A stretch of 64,000 bases of DNA from positions 88,580,110 to 88,644,109 of the forward strand of contig NC_092872.1 of assembly GCF_028372415.1 (NCBI RefSeq), read 5' to 3'. The DNA is from Notamacropus eugenii (Eukaryota > Chordata > Mammalia > Diprotodontia > Macropodidae). The translations under genes and the position numbers were made by a program. Under the pieces are notes generated by a model. That model had not been told where the DNA came from and did no database searches. It was given only the letters and a program-made list of their open reading frames with translations. Positions 35,497 through 46,485 of the stretch are shown here, one piece after another (within the stretch, counting starts at the first letter, position 1; every line of letters begins with the position of its first letter).

Positions 35497-35575
35497 AAAA
35501 AATGTTAAAATGTTAAAAATGTTTTTCCATGTAACTGGGGTAAAAGAAAATACTAAATATATAAAACAGAACAAA
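35497..35575 (+). mobile_element. Old L1, terminal part after the young L1 insertion
   Basis: 'aaaaaaatgttaaaatgttaaaaatgtttttccatgtaactggggtaaaagaaaatac' completes the 3' end of the old L1 begun at 27570. Confidence 0.85.
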
Positions 35576-35844
35576 AAGAATGTAAGAAAAAAAATATTTT
35601 GTTAGAAGTGTCCTTAAACCAACTCACCTACAATGTTTGAGGACTCGTCCAGAGATCTTCCCGAAGGTGAGAAGATGACACTTTAAAGTTCAAAGCCTGA
35701 CACTTAATTCTTTGTTGTTGTTATCAAATGAATGATGGGGTCGGCTATGTTATTGGAAATTAAATGTTTGACAGCCCAATCAGACTACAAGATGACTGCC
35801 TTTAATTGCTTCCATCTTTCTGTGGCCACATTTTCCTTCTTTAT
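35576..35844. other. No recognisable feature
   Basis: AT-rich sequence between the old L1 tail and the next MIR. Nothing supported. Confidence 0.4.
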
Positions 35845-36060
35845 CATAATGCATGTATAAAGCACTTGACAGTTTCCACAACTTTGCTGTTATTATCTCT
35901 TTAATGAACCTCACAACCTTTTGAGTCTGGGAATTCCATTTGACAGATGAGAAACTGGAACTTTGAGAGATTTTGAGAGACATCTTGCCAATGGCCAAAT
36001 AGCTAAAAGGTGTCATAACCGAGACTAGATAGCCCGGGTTGATTTCCATGCTCCCTCATC
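35845..36060 (-). repeat. MIR-type SINE
   Basis: 'catgtataaagcacttgacag', 'attccatttgacagatgagaaactggaactttgagag' and 'catcttgccaatggccaaatagctaaaagg' are the reverse complement of MIR from tail to head. Confidence 0.8.
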
Positions 36061-36184
36061 AGCTTTATTTTGTTAAGAACTAAGCCTGGATGTGCTGAAG
36101 TAAAGCTGAAGTATCGCAGAAGGTAACATTATACTAAGAAACCAGACTCAGTAAAACATTTCTAAAGATGTGTGCTGAAAATTT

Positions 36185-36385
36185 CTCAGTAGGCTCATAG
36201 AAGTTAGCTTTGAAAATCTTCTAGTCTAATTCCTGGATTTTACATATGAGAAAACCAGGATAAACAGAGTTGAAATGACTTGCCCAGTGTCACCAACACA
36301 GGTAGTAAGTATCTGAGCCAGGATTCAAACTGAGGTTCTTTAGCATCCAATTCAGTATTTATTCAACAACACTACACTGCCCCTC
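36185..36385 (-). repeat. MIR3-type SINE
   Basis: 'aatcttctagtctaattcctggattttacatatgagaaaaccaggataaacagagttgaaatgacttgcccagtgtca' is reverse-complement MIR3, ending 'caacactacactgcc'. Confidence 0.85.
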
Positions 36386-36534
36386 ATGTTCCGGACTTCA
36401 AATTATTCATATTTTTTATTTATATTTTTTTGGGGGGAGATCAAAGCTATGGTTTTATCTATATAGGAAACATTAATGAGTGAACTCCCTCTACTAGTTC
36501 AGGTAATCACCTGCTCTGTGACTTAGATTCAAAA

Positions 36535-36635
36535 GCTGTTTACTGGGGACAATGAGGCACATAGCCAGTATATGTCAGAGCTGGCTCAGATTTTTGAAGC
36601 TACAGGATCAGCACTCTTTTTATTATGTCATATTG
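36535..36635 (-). repeat. MIR-type SINE fragment
   Basis: 'gctgtttactggggacaatgaggcacatagccagtatatgtcagagctgg…agcactctttttatta' is consistent with the reverse-complement MIR core and head. Confidence 0.55.
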
Positions 36636-36639
36636 GATC

Positions 36640-37060
36640 ATTTGAAGGTTTGCAAAATACCTAAATCATGGCACTCTCAAGAGTCACTGCAATTATGATT
36701 ATTCTAATTTTTACACATAGGGAAATAAGATAGGAGAAACTAAGTGATTTGACCAGTAATTTAAAAGGCTATTGAACATGGAATCAAGAGATATGGGTTT
36801 GAATCTTACCTAACTTATTACCTGTTTTAGCATACAAAGGCAAGTCACTTAATTCACACAGTCTCAGTTTCTTCAATTAGGGAAGCATACTACCTACTTC
36901 ATAGAGGTGTTATGAGAAAAGTTCCTTGTAAACCTCTATGTGCCAGACAAATGAGAGTTGTTCTCTGTACTAGTGCTAGGATTTTAATCCAGGTCTCCTG
37001 ATTAATTCCAATACTCTTTGTGTTATACCATTCTAATGATGTTTCAGACTTTAGAAGATA
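36640..37060 (-). repeat. MIR-type SINE split by another SINE
   Basis: Left part 36640-36760 ('acacatagggaaataagataggagaaactaagtgatttgaccagtaa') and right part 36960-37060 ('gctaggattttaatccaggtctcctgattaattcca') together make one minus-strand MIR. Confidence 0.7.
36765..36958 (+). repeat. MIR-type SINE inserted in the preceding one
   Basis: 'gaacatggaatcaagagatatgggtttgaatctta', 'cacagtctcagtttcttcaatt' and 'tacctacttcatagaggtgttatgag' are plus-strand MIR. Confidence 0.75.
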
Positions 37061-37384
37061 AATAAGGATCCCCTTCAGGGCACACACATATTTGAATCAC
37101 TTCTAATGTTGTATTTAGGAGATTTAAAGTTATTTTTTGCTTATATTCCATCACCTAGTAAGTCATCCCTTTCTTCATCTTGGACCTCTCTAGTCTCTCA
37201 CTTCTTATTGTCTCCATTTTCATCTTAAAAAATACACAAGTTTTGTCTGTATAAAGGAGAAGAGATAAAAACATATTTGCTTGAGGCTGCTGTCCTCTCT
37301 TCCTACCATCTTAGCTTCTGCCTTCCCCCATTTAGAGTCTTAGGATGTATATGACACATTTTGGTATTTGATCAGGAAGGCTGC
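37061..37384. other. No recognisable feature
   Basis: About 320 bases, pyrimidine-rich in the middle. Nothing nameable. Confidence 0.4.
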
Positions 37385-37580
37385 CTCTTATAATGAGAAA
37401 AAGTCCTGACCTTGGGAGTTAGAGAAACTGGAGTTGAATAATTAGCCTGGCTACTGTATCACCTTGGTTAAGTATTTTCACTTCTCTGGGTCTCACTTTT
37501 CTCACCTCTGAAATTCAGTATTTAGACTAGATGGCAACTAAATTCCCTTCCAGCTTTAAATCAATAATTCTATGACCCAA
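37385..37580 (+). repeat. MIR3-type SINE
   Basis: 'gaaaaagtcctgaccttgggagttagag', 'tctgggtctcacttttctcacctctgaaatt' and 'actagatggcaactaaattcccttccagctttaaatcaataattctatgac' form a clear MIR3. Confidence 0.9.
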
Positions 37581-37610
37581 TGTTTATTTCTTATCTTACC
37601 TTCCTTCTAG

Positions 37611-37755
37611 TGTCACAGCTACTGATAACCCAAATAAAGAAGTTCTTAAACTCCTTGGCACTGTGAAACAGTTCAACACCAAATCAGATGCGGATTTACT
37701 GAAATACAGAAATGACACTAAAGAAGATATATTATCATCTACCTTGCCGCTTCTG
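37611..37755 (+). pseudogene. Y-box protein cold-shock-domain retrocopy fragment
   Basis: The 48-codon open frame from 37612 contains KEVLKLLGTVKQFN followed by KYRNDTKEDIL. Vertebrate Y-box proteins (YBX1/2/3) have [28 protein letters not shown] at the start of the cold-shock domain, a nucleic-acid-binding fold. LGTVK, FN and RNDTKED match. The binding core is lost: Trp of KWF is Gln and GYGFI is replaced. In YBX genes an intron lies just before NDTKED; here the sequence is continuous, so this is a processed copy. Similarity stops after DIL, and an L2 begins at about 37756. The AG before and GT after make it look like an exon, but I judge that chance. The paralogue of origin is unresolved. 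Confidence 0.6.
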
Positions 37756-37895
37756 GTAAACCACTGGACTTTTCCATCTGCCCTGCAGCTTAATCTCCTA
37801 TATGCATTGTTTCCAGCTATTAGAATGTGAGATCCTTAAGAGTAGGGACCGTCTTGGTTTTATTTTTATTCTCAGAATGTAGCATAATGCTTAAA
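37756..37895 (+). repeat. L2 LINE 3' end fragment
   Basis: 'gctattagaatgtgagatccttaagagtagggaccgtcttggttttatttttattctcagaatgtagcataatgctt' is the terminal L2 sequence. Confidence 0.75.
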
Positions 37896-38039
37896 AAGTA
37901 TTTTTTCAAAATTCATGTTTTCAATCTAAAGATTTTTAAGGATATAATTCCTGTGTCAGAGATGTCTGTGCATGAAGAATTCAGCTGTCTCTATGTGAGT
38001 ATTATTTATCTGGACTAGTATCTTTACCCCAGAAACCCA

Positions 38040-38462
38040 GGGACATCTTAGACCTTCTCCTCCCACCTATTCTGTGATCCAGTGACATGGCCACCTTTTT
38101 GTTTCTTTTACAAGATACTCCACTTCCATACTCTGTCCATTTTCATTGGCTGATCCCCATGCCTATGACTCTCTCTCTCCTCTTTTTCACTCCCTGTCTT
38201 TCCCAAGTCCCAGCTAAAATCCTACCTTCTACAAAAAGTCTTTCTTGATCCCTCTTAATGCTAGTGCCTTCCCTCTACTGATTATCTCTATCTGTTCTGT
38301 ATATGTCTTGTTTGTACATAGTTGTCTGCATATTATCTCCCTTATTAGACTCTCAGCTCCTTGAAGATAAGGGGTAGTCTTTTGCCTTCTTTTACATCCC
38401 TAGTACTTTGTACAGTGCCTGGCACATAATAGATATTTAATAAATACTTATTGACTGACATC
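38040..38462 (+). repeat. L2 LINE 3' end
   Basis: A full 3' terminal stretch: 'ttagactctcagctccttgaagataaggggtagtc', 'tagtactttgtacagtgcctggcacataatagatatttaataaatacttattgactga'. Confidence 0.9.
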
Positions 38463-39000
38463 TCTCCATTGAATATCTGGCACTAATTCTATTTGCCAGC
38501 ACTTCACCCACAGTTTATCAAAACAATTTTAAAAGAAAAGAAAAAAAAATCAACAAGGGTATACAATGTATGGGCAAATTACAAGTTGTACTGATTCCCA
38601 GAGTGTTCCAAGTCTCTTAGCATCCCCTCAAGTGAGGATGTCACTCAAGCACCACCCCAAAATTATCTGCTGTATTGATTTCTATTGTTTTACTGCCCTT
38701 GCTGAGGTAATCTGTTCATCTCTCTGTAGGCACAATCCCTTTGACTTCACATTCCTTAACTCCATGAGTCTTTAAACCTCCTAAGTTCCTTTGAAACAAG
38801 ATTTAAGTAACCTTTCTCTTCTCAATAATGGCTCAGTGCCAAGCACACGTATGCTAAGATCTTAATGCATATATGCTTGCAGAATATAATTTATTTGAAT
38901 TAAAGTATGAAAACAAATTTTCTGCTATTACCCTCTCACTTTTTAGTTGGAGAACCTGAAGACCAAAGGAGGGAAATGATTTGACCAAAGTAACATAGCT
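38463..39000. other. No clear feature
   Basis: Includes an A-rich tract near 38530-38550. 38935-39000 may be a MIR remnant in antisense ('ggagaacctgaagaccaaaggagggaaatga'). Confidence 0.4.
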
Positions 39001-39004
39001 GTGT

Positions 39005-39262
39005 GACTCTAGACAAGTTATTTTAATCGGGAAAGTGGAAAGAATGTTGGACCTGGAGTCAGGAAGTCCTGGTTCAAATGAGGCCTCAGACACTTACTAG
39101 CTGTGTGACTCTGGGCAAGTCACTTAATTTCTGTTTGCCTAAGTTTCCTCAGTTGTAAAATGGGGGTAATAATAGCACCTACATCCCAGGGTTGTTGTTT
39201 GCATCAAATAAGATAATATTTATAAAGTATCTGGGTCATAAGAATTTAATAAATACTTGTTT
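39005..39262 (+). repeat. MIR/CORE-SINE, complete
   Basis: Well preserved: 'aagaatgttggacctggagtcaggaagtcctggttcaaatgaggcctcagacacttactagctgtgtgactctgggcaagtcac', a core with 'cctcagttgtaaaatgggggtaataatagcacctacatcccagggttgttg' and the tail 'aatttaataaatacttg'. A-box and B-box (ggttcaaat) Pol III motifs are present in the head. Confidence 0.95.
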
Positions 39263-39299
39263 CCTTCCTTTCTTTTTATTTTCCCTCATATATTTCTTT

Positions 39300-39418
39300 G
39301 ACACTTCATTTAATTTGTAAGTTTCTTGAGGGCAAATTTTTTTGTTTGTGTGTTTTTGTCATCTTTTGTATCCTCAGTGTAAGGCAATTGACTGATGCTT
39401 GTTGATTGATAAAAGAGT
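39300..39418 (+). repeat. L2 LINE 3' terminal fragment
   Basis: 'taatttgtaagtttcttgagggcaaa' and 'cttttgtatcctcagtgtaaggcaattgactgatgcttgttgattgat'. Confidence 0.7.
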
Positions 39419-40224
39419 CGTTAATCTGCATTTAGAGTTATTTGTACTTATAAATTCATATGATCAGCTAGTTAGTGCCACAGTCAGGACTCTGACTTAA
39501 TGTTGAGACCTGCAAGCTATTACTGTCTCCACCATAAATACACCACTGTAAGTATTAACTGATTAGACCTTGTGTGGTACATTGAACCCAAGGGAGTGTT
39601 ATGTATAACCCAGGAGTGTTCTATGAAATGTCACAAGTAGTGATTACTCATCTAGGTCTTGCTTTGTACTGATGCATATTAAACATTTATTTAAAATCTT
39701 TCAGGTACTTGGGATTAACAGATGAAAAGAATCCTTTCTAGGATACATCAGCAATTGGATATAATTCAGATATATCAGTTCAGGGAACCAGAAATGGACT
39801 AACATCTTTCAGGTTACCGAATGAATGATGTAAATATTGAAGTGAAATGGATGTGCTTGGGACTTTGGTGAGCTAGAACCGTTAGAAAGGAAAATAATCC
39901 ATAAACCAGGTGATAGAAATTAGGACAGATGGGGAATTTTGAATCATTTTCTCATGTATTTAATGCCCCTTCTATTACCAGAACATCTGTTTTTGAATCA
40001 GTTTTTCTGTATTCTTTACTTTCTTATACTGAAAAAGGAAAAAACAAGTGAGAATTCAGCATCAAATGTAATAATGTATGTAAATCACTTTAAAATTGAG
40101 TTTATAAACTCTCTTTATCACCATCATTATATTTTTTCTTTTTCTATAATCTGAAACTTCAAGGTCCCCTGATGAATTTTTCACTTTGTAATGGCTAGGA
40201 TTTGGAGATGACAAAAGAAGACTA
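39419..40224. other. No recognisable feature
   Basis: 'aaatctttcaggtacttgg' at about 39695-39714 resembles a splice site in either sense, but the flanking frames close within a dozen codons. No repeat recognised. Confidence 0.4.
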
Positions 40225-40587
40225 CACCATTTGTTCTCACAAATGACCTTGGAGTCATTTTTGACTCTTTTCGCTCACCCCACCCATGTCAGTTGCTGTG
40301 TCCTGTTGATTTAACTTCCACAATACCTCCAAAATATACAGGGTGTCACAAAAGTCTCAGTCCAGTTTTGAGCTAAAGCTTAAGATTGCAACAAGATGTT
40401 TGGGACACCCTTGAGTCTTGCCTTTTAATTCATTCACACTGCCACCACTCTAGCTTAAGATTTCAGTACTTCTTTTCCAAAGTACTTTGTTACCTCACTA
40501 ATTTCCCTGCATCCATTCCCTTCCTATTCCAATGCAATGTGCAGATCCCTTACAGATTAATCTTCTTAAAATAACTCTGATCAAGCT
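40225..40587 (+). repeat. L2 LINE ORF2 fragment carrying a mariner remnant
   Basis: 'accttggagtcatttttgactcttttc' encodes LGVIFDS, the conserved segment after the L2 RT motif. It resumes after the insertion with 'attttcatcttgcc…gccaccactctagc' and 'cccttacagattaatcttcttaaaataactctgatcaagct'. Confidence 0.7.
40337..40413. mobile_element. Short mariner/Tc1-type MITE remnant
   Basis: The left end 'acagggtgtcacaaaagtctcag' and right end 'gatgtttgggacaccctt' are inverted repeats of each other (agggtgtcacaaa against tttgggacaccct). A TA lies at the left edge. Only about 77 bp remain, inside the L2 coding strand. The terminus is typical of mariner-like elements. Confidence 0.7.
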
Positions 40588-41610
40588 ATCACTCAACAAA
40601 CTTTTATTAAGTCCTTACTATATACTAGGCTCTCTGCTAGGTACTTATAAGTACTTACAAAGGTGCTTGTATCCTGATTTGGGAGATTTGAAGTACAATA
40701 CAAATATATATGGCAGAAATATCAAGTGAGCAATGAAAACATATGCAAAGTAGTTAAATACAAGGTAATTTAGGGAAAACATTAGCAAGTGGGAAGAATC
40801 AGGAAAGGCTTCATGTGGAAGATGGTGCTGGAGCTCCATTTTAAAGGGACGGGGGACTCTAGTGACTTGGAGATGAAGAGGAAGGGCATTATAGGTTGTG
40901 AGATGAACTGAGCAAAGGCATAGAGATAGCAGACCGATATTTCATATGTAAAGAACAAAGAGAAGGCCAGCTTGGCTGAATCTGCAGCATGGGATAAGGG
41001 TATTAAAATTCAATGAGGCTAGAAAGATAGATTGGGGACAGGTTATGAAGGGCTGTAAAAGTTAAACAGAAGACTTTATATCTTATGCTAGAGGCAATAG
41101 GAAGTCATTGAGGTTGATTGAGTAGGATAGTCATGTGGTTGATTATAAGTTGAAAGAAAATTACTTTGGCATCAGTGTATTGGATGGATGGGAGTTGTGT
41201 GAGACGAGAAATGGAGATCAATTAGGAGTCCACTGGTATAATTTAGGCAAGAGCTAATGAGGGTCTGAACTAAGGTCCTGCTATGTGAGTGGAGGGAACA
41301 GGTTGGATATGACAAATGTTGTGTGGTAGAAGTGGCAAAATCTGCTAGCTGATTGAATTTGCAGGGTTAAGTGAGAATATGAAATCTAGGGAAATGCTGA
41401 CATTAGGAAATTGGGAGATTAGAATGCTAATAGTGACTTTGACAGAAATAAGGAAGTTGGGAAGAAGCAAAGGCTTTTGGGAAAAGATAGTAAGTTCAGT
41501 TTTGGACACAAGTTTGAGATGTCTCCGGGATATCCAATTTGGAATGTTCAATAGATGTATTTGGTAATGCAGTATGGAAGCTCCCAAGATAAGACAGAAC
41601 ACTTGAATAT
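40588..41610 (-). mobile_element. L2 LINE, 3' kilobase
   Basis: The left end 'aacaaacttttattaagtccttactatatactaggctctctgctagg' is the antisense L2 terminus. Then 'ggttatgaagggctgtaaaagttaaacagaagactttatat' and 'gtttgagatgtctccgggatatccaatttgg' continue to ORF2. It abuts the preceding plus-strand L2. Confidence 0.9.
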
Positions 41611-41844
41611 ACCAAGTCTCTTCTCAGATACCTCCATTAACTCCACATTATAAAGTCCAAGTTTCAAACTTTACATATGCTGGAAAGCCTGGGACCTCAA
41701 ACAATGACACCTCATCTCTCTAGGTTCAGTACTTCATAAACCACCACTATATTCCCTGATGAACCAGGGCAGCCTTCTGTTATCACAGGACCCTGTAGGG
41801 TGGAGTTCCTACCCAGTTGAACTATTTAACATTACCTAACTGCT

Positions 41845-42085
41845 GAACAACTAGGATAGAGCACAGGGCTTCAAATCAGGAATACACATCTTCCTGAGTT
41901 TAAATTTGGCCTCAGACACTTTTTAGCTGTGTGACCCAGGGCAAATCACTTAACTCTGTTTGCCTTAGTTTCCTCACCTGTAAAATGAGCTGGAGAAAGA
42001 AATGGTAAATCACTCCAGTTTCTTTGCCAAGAAAATCCCATATGGGGTCATGAAGTCAGACATGACTGAAATTTCTCCGAAATAG
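41845..42085 (+). repeat. MAR1-type marsupial SINE, complete
   Basis: 'gatagagcacagggcttcaaatcagg', 'ggcctcagacactttttagctgtgtgacccagggcaaatcactt', 'gtaaaatgagctggagaaagaaatggtaaatcactccagtttctttgcc' and 'ggggtcatgaagtcagacatgactgaaa' represent the complete SINE. Confidence 0.95.
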
Positions 42086-45000
42086 CAACCTAACTAATCT
42101 TCCCTAGTGCTATAGCTAGCGAAATCATATTTCCTATTCCCCGAATTCCTATATCTAAAAGCTGAAATCTTTTTCTGCTACTTCTCCAAGAAATTTTGCC
42201 CTTTTGTAGCTCATTCCCAACCTTTCCAAGGCACCCTTCTCTTCTGTTTTCCCTTTCCGTTATGCACTCTAAAAACTTTATTCCATCATTAATAAAGTTA
42301 CTTTCATTTTCTACCTCACCTTTCACATCTCCCAAAACACTGGACCACGAGGAAAAAAAAATGGTATACGCATTACCACTTCTGGATCTTCCTTCTGCCA
42401 CCATCACTTAACAGATATCCTTTGAGATTAACTCCATTCCTCTATTTTACCTTGGTTAAGATCCTTGTTGCCAGTATTCAGTTCACTATCCCTCTTTTTT
42501 CAATGAATTTATTTAATGCCTCACAAATAATTTTCATCTCCACCCTAACTCCTTCTCCCATATTTGGAAGCTTTAATAAACATGTTTTTTCAACCATTCT
42601 GAACTCCCAATTGATTAATTTCCTAAACCTCCATGCTTTTTCTTTTCACTCCACCTCTGTCACAAAGATGAGCATCCCTTAGATCTTACCAATGAACTCA
42701 TAACAAAATGGGTTGACTGGGACTTTATCTCAGTGGTCAGAAATCTGAAGTGTTTCAGTAATGTAGAAACAATTGAGCTTAGCATCTAATCAGGAAAAAC
42801 AGTAAACCTAAGAAGCCAGCAGATGATCCATTTCTTTATTTTGTTGGCTGCTCTGCAGGTGGATAACTCCCCAATCTGCCCTCTTCCCCACAGTAGTTTG
42901 GGGGAGGGTTTCATATTAACTTGTTCAAGGCACTATTTGTGCTACTTGCCTCAGGGACAAAATTTGTTCTCACCAACACCAAGAAATATTGCACCATTGT
43001 TTTAATTCTTAAATTCCTCCTTTATTATCATAATGTTCTTTTCCTCCATCTCCTCCGCCTCACACTTCTTAACTTATTCTCTGTTCTTACTAGTCTCTGG
43101 ATTTTCTCTATCTTTACTTATTTTCCCAGTCTACAATCCTCACCCTAGTCCTTTTCTTTCCTATAAGATCTTGACTCTGTTGTTATTTATCGCAAATAAA
43201 TATTGCTTTCCCCCTTATCTTTCTTTTGTTCATGCCCTAGATAAAGTCAGCTCTGGAGCTTACTCAACATTTGTCTCCTCTGTTAATATTACCAAGTGGC
43301 TGAATGATGCTGAAGAAAGTTATGCTGCCATGTTTTCAATTGCAACTTTGTTTTGTCTAATCTCACCTGTGTCCTCACTACTCACATCAAAACCTTTGCT
43401 CTTGTATTGACTATCTATCACCTCAGTGGCATTTCCAAACTTCTCTTCTTGAAACCCCAAAGCCACCCAACTCCATCTTATTCATCACATCATGTTTTCC
43501 CTTACTCTGCTGAGAAAATTGAGATCATCCACCATAAGCTTTCACACTTCTTCCTTTTCCTTTTTATTTCTCAAAACTCCCACATCTTCCTTCATTTTCT
43601 AGCTTCTAAAGAAGAGATAGCTGAACAAATTATGGCATGAAACAGTAATGGAATTCTATCTTGCAGTTAGAAATGATAACAGAAGCAGCTTCAGAGAAAC
43701 TTGAGAAGATTTGCATAAATGGTTGCAGAATGAAGTGAACAAAAGCAGGAAAAGAGTTTATACAATAACATTTTAAATATTAAAAAAAACTTTGAAAGGC
43801 TCAAGGACTCTGATCAATACATTGATGAACTATAGTTTCAGAGGATAAATCACAAAGAATGCTATCTACCTCCTGCCAAAAAGATGATGGACTCAATCAA
43901 GGTTAAGATACAAGTTTTTTAGACTTGGGCAATATGGAAATTTTTTCTTTTTTGCTTGACTATGCATATTTTGGATAAGGGTTTTGTTTTTCTTTTTCTT
44001 TTTTTTCAAAACTGGAAAAAAAAGAAAATGTATTTGCTTAAGTAGAAAAAAGTAAATAAAAGTAAGAATCTTGTCCAATCCAGGCCTTATACAGGCATCC
44101 TTAATTCCCTCACTTCCTGTTTCCTCTTGGAGTTTGTCACGTCGACCTGGCCACATCTCTCATCCTCTGTTCTCTTCTTTCTGTCTACTGCTCCTTTTCT
44201 GCTGCCTACAAATATACTCAGGTGTACCACACCTTTAAAAAAATCCCTCATTTGACCCTGCATGATCATTAAAACACTATATTATAGATTCCTCCTCCTT
44301 TCACTGCCAACTGCCTGGAGATAATCATTTACTGCCTCCACAGCCTCAACACTCATTTACCACCCACTTGCTTTTTAACAAGGTTGCACAATCTGGTTTC
44401 AGACTCCACTATTCTACTGAAATGATTGTTGCCAAGGTGACTATTGATCTCTGAACAGCTAAATCTAATGACGGTTTCTCATTTCTCTGCCACCTTGACC
44501 TCTATGCATCTTTTGCTACTATTGACCATTCCATCCTCAACATTTTCTTCTCTGTTGTCTTTTGTGAAAGTGCTCTCTTCTGCTCTTATTGTCTCTCCTT
44601 TATTAGATAACCATCCATCTCTAAGCTTTTAGAATGAGTATCACTCCTCCAGTGCTCTGTGTTGAATCTTTCTCTTCTGTTCTCTTCTCTTCTCCTCCTC
44701 TTCTCTTCTTCTCTCTTTCCTCCCCCCATCCATTTCTTTCTCTCTCATCATTTCTTTTTGTCTCTCTGTCTCTGTCTCTTGTCTCATATAATCCCATGTG
44801 TTCAAGTTTAATCATTACACAGACATATCCCAAATTATGTTTGATGTTCATATATCTCATCAGAACCTCTATTGCATATGAACTACTTGCTAAAAATATT
44901 TTAGGAGGATTTTCTATAGATGTCCTAAACTCAATACACCCAAATTGAAACAACTATTCTTTAGTCCTTAAATCTACCTCTTTTTCAAACTTTTCCATTT

Positions 45001-45830
45001 CTCTTGATAGTACCACCATCTATCTAGTTGCCTAGGTTTGTAATCTCAGAGATAATCTTGCCTCTTTTTTCCCTTCTTGTGCCATATTTAATACACTGTC
45101 AAATTTTTCAGTTCCACCTACAAAACATCTGTCATGCATAGTTCACCTCTCCACTCATATAGTCATTATCCTGGTTCAAACCTTTGTTACCTCTCACTAG
45201 TCCTATTGTAATAACCTCATAATTGGGCTTCCTGACTCATCTTCCCCTCTATCCAATCCATACTCCATGCAGCTACCAAAATAATTTTGCAGAAGAGTAT
45301 CATGACATATCAAGCTTTAAAAATCCTTCAGTGACTCCTCACTGCCTCTAGAAAAAAATACAAGCCTCTTAGCCCAGCATTTAATGTCCCCTAAAATCTG
45401 AATTCTCACTAGTGTTATTCTATGTAAATTTCCTCAAAAATTCTAGATTCCATCTAAGCTGGTTACTAACTTTTCCTCAAACAGGGACTCTGTTTCTATC
45501 TTTTATTTATTCCTATAATTTGTTCCCTATACCTAAAATTTCCTCTCCACTTCTCAGAATTCTAGTCTTCCTTTAAGGCTATACTCATGTGCTACCTCTT
45601 CTGTGAAACTTTTCCAAATCTCCCAGTTGTTGGTGCGATTCTGTTTCAGTTCCCCCTGTGTGATATTTATTTGTGTACATGTTGTCATCTCCTTCCCCTC
45701 TTCTTTTGGAATGTGAACTCATGGAAGGCAAGGTTTTGAGGTTTTGTTTTTGTGTTATCTGCCTATTATTTGCATCTTAAACACATTAGACACAATCAAA
45801 ATTTACTGAATTGAATTAGTAAGAATCGAT
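42086..45830 (+). mobile_element. L2 LINE, long copy, split by an L1 3' end
   Basis: Upstream region (42086-43604) resembles the L2 N-terminal/endonuclease part. The part 44056-45830 includes the RT motif QSGFRLHYSTEMIVAKVTIDL-like reading near 44388-44450, then C-terminal ORF2 and the 3' end (…gaatgtgaactcatggaaggcaagg… to about 45830). Every frame is broken. A plus-strand L1 3' end occupies 43605-44055. Confidence 0.75.
43605..44055 (+). mobile_element. L1-like LINE 3' end inserted in L2
   Basis: 'gatagctgaacaaattatggcatgaaacagtaatggaattctatcttgcagttagaaatgat', 'gaatgaagtgaacaaaagcaggaaaag', 'ctatctacctcctgccaaaaagatgatggactc' and 'cttgactatgcatattttggataagggttttg' are old L1 C-terminal ORF2 and 3'UTR. 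Confidence 0.85.
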
Positions 45831-46057
45831 TCTAACCTTAAATGCAACTATCTAATGTGAAAAGAAGGATCATAAAAGAATACCTAGTGCTCTATTTTTC
45901 CATTATGTTCAGGAGGTGGAGAAGCAGAGAAATAATGGAATTGTTTGGGTGATTTTTATGTCAACCATGACTAACTCTTTCATTTTTGATGTGTTGGTGT
46001 GATGAAAGGAACATAGGTGATCTTATCCTCTTATTCATTTAAGAAAAGATGAACATT

Positions 46058-46372
46058 TGGGCATGATGCTAGTAGTCTTTATAGGAACTATGAAGTCCCA
46101 TTGCTGCAAAAGCTGAGGCTGGTGAACTACTTGAGTTCAGAAGTTCAAAGCTGCATTGAACCTAAAACCAATCAAGGATCTTCACTAAATTTAGCATCTA
46201 CATAGTAAGCCTCTGGAAGAGTAGGGCCATCAGGCAGACTAATGAGGGGCATGTCATCCCAAATCAGAAAAAAAAATGGAGCAGATCAAAGCTTCCATGC
46301 TGCTTGTAGTGGGATTTGTCCTCTGAGTGGCCTATGCACTTCTAGCTTCGGTGAGATAGGGAGCTTTGACAG
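46058..46372 (+). pseudogene. RN7SL: 7SL (SRP) RNA retropseudogene, near full length
   Basis: 7SL RNA is the scaffold of the signal recognition particle. Compared with the 7SL sequence I know, this stretch keeps the order throughout: 'aaaagctgaggctggtgaactacttgagttcagaagttc' near the 5' domain, 'cttcactaaatttagcatctacatagtaagcctc', 'gggccatcaggcagactaatgagggg', 'atggagcagatcaaagcttccatgctg…tagtgggat' and a 3' end 'ctatgcacttctagcttcggtgagataggg'. Length is about 310 bases against about 300 for 7SL. It is highly diverged, with a small extra stretch near 46089-46098, so not functional. An A/G-rich tail that has become a GA microsatellite follows directly. A weak flanking similarity (aagaaaagatgaacatttg before; aagaaagataagaattg at about 46553) may be its target duplication. 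Confidence 0.85.
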
Positions 46373-46400
46373 AAGGAGCAAGGAAGGAAGAAAGGAAAGA

Positions 46401-46485
<85 letters not shown>

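Noticed and set aside
37611-37755. Host coding exon with splice sites
   Set aside because: The frame matches a Y-box cold-shock domain across a junction that is split by an intron in the real genes, and the domain core is lost. A retrocopy fragment fits better.
39695-39738. Terminal exon after 'aaatctttcag'
   Set aside because: The frames close within about a dozen codons and have no similarity to a known protein. The supposed partner exon is a retrocopy.
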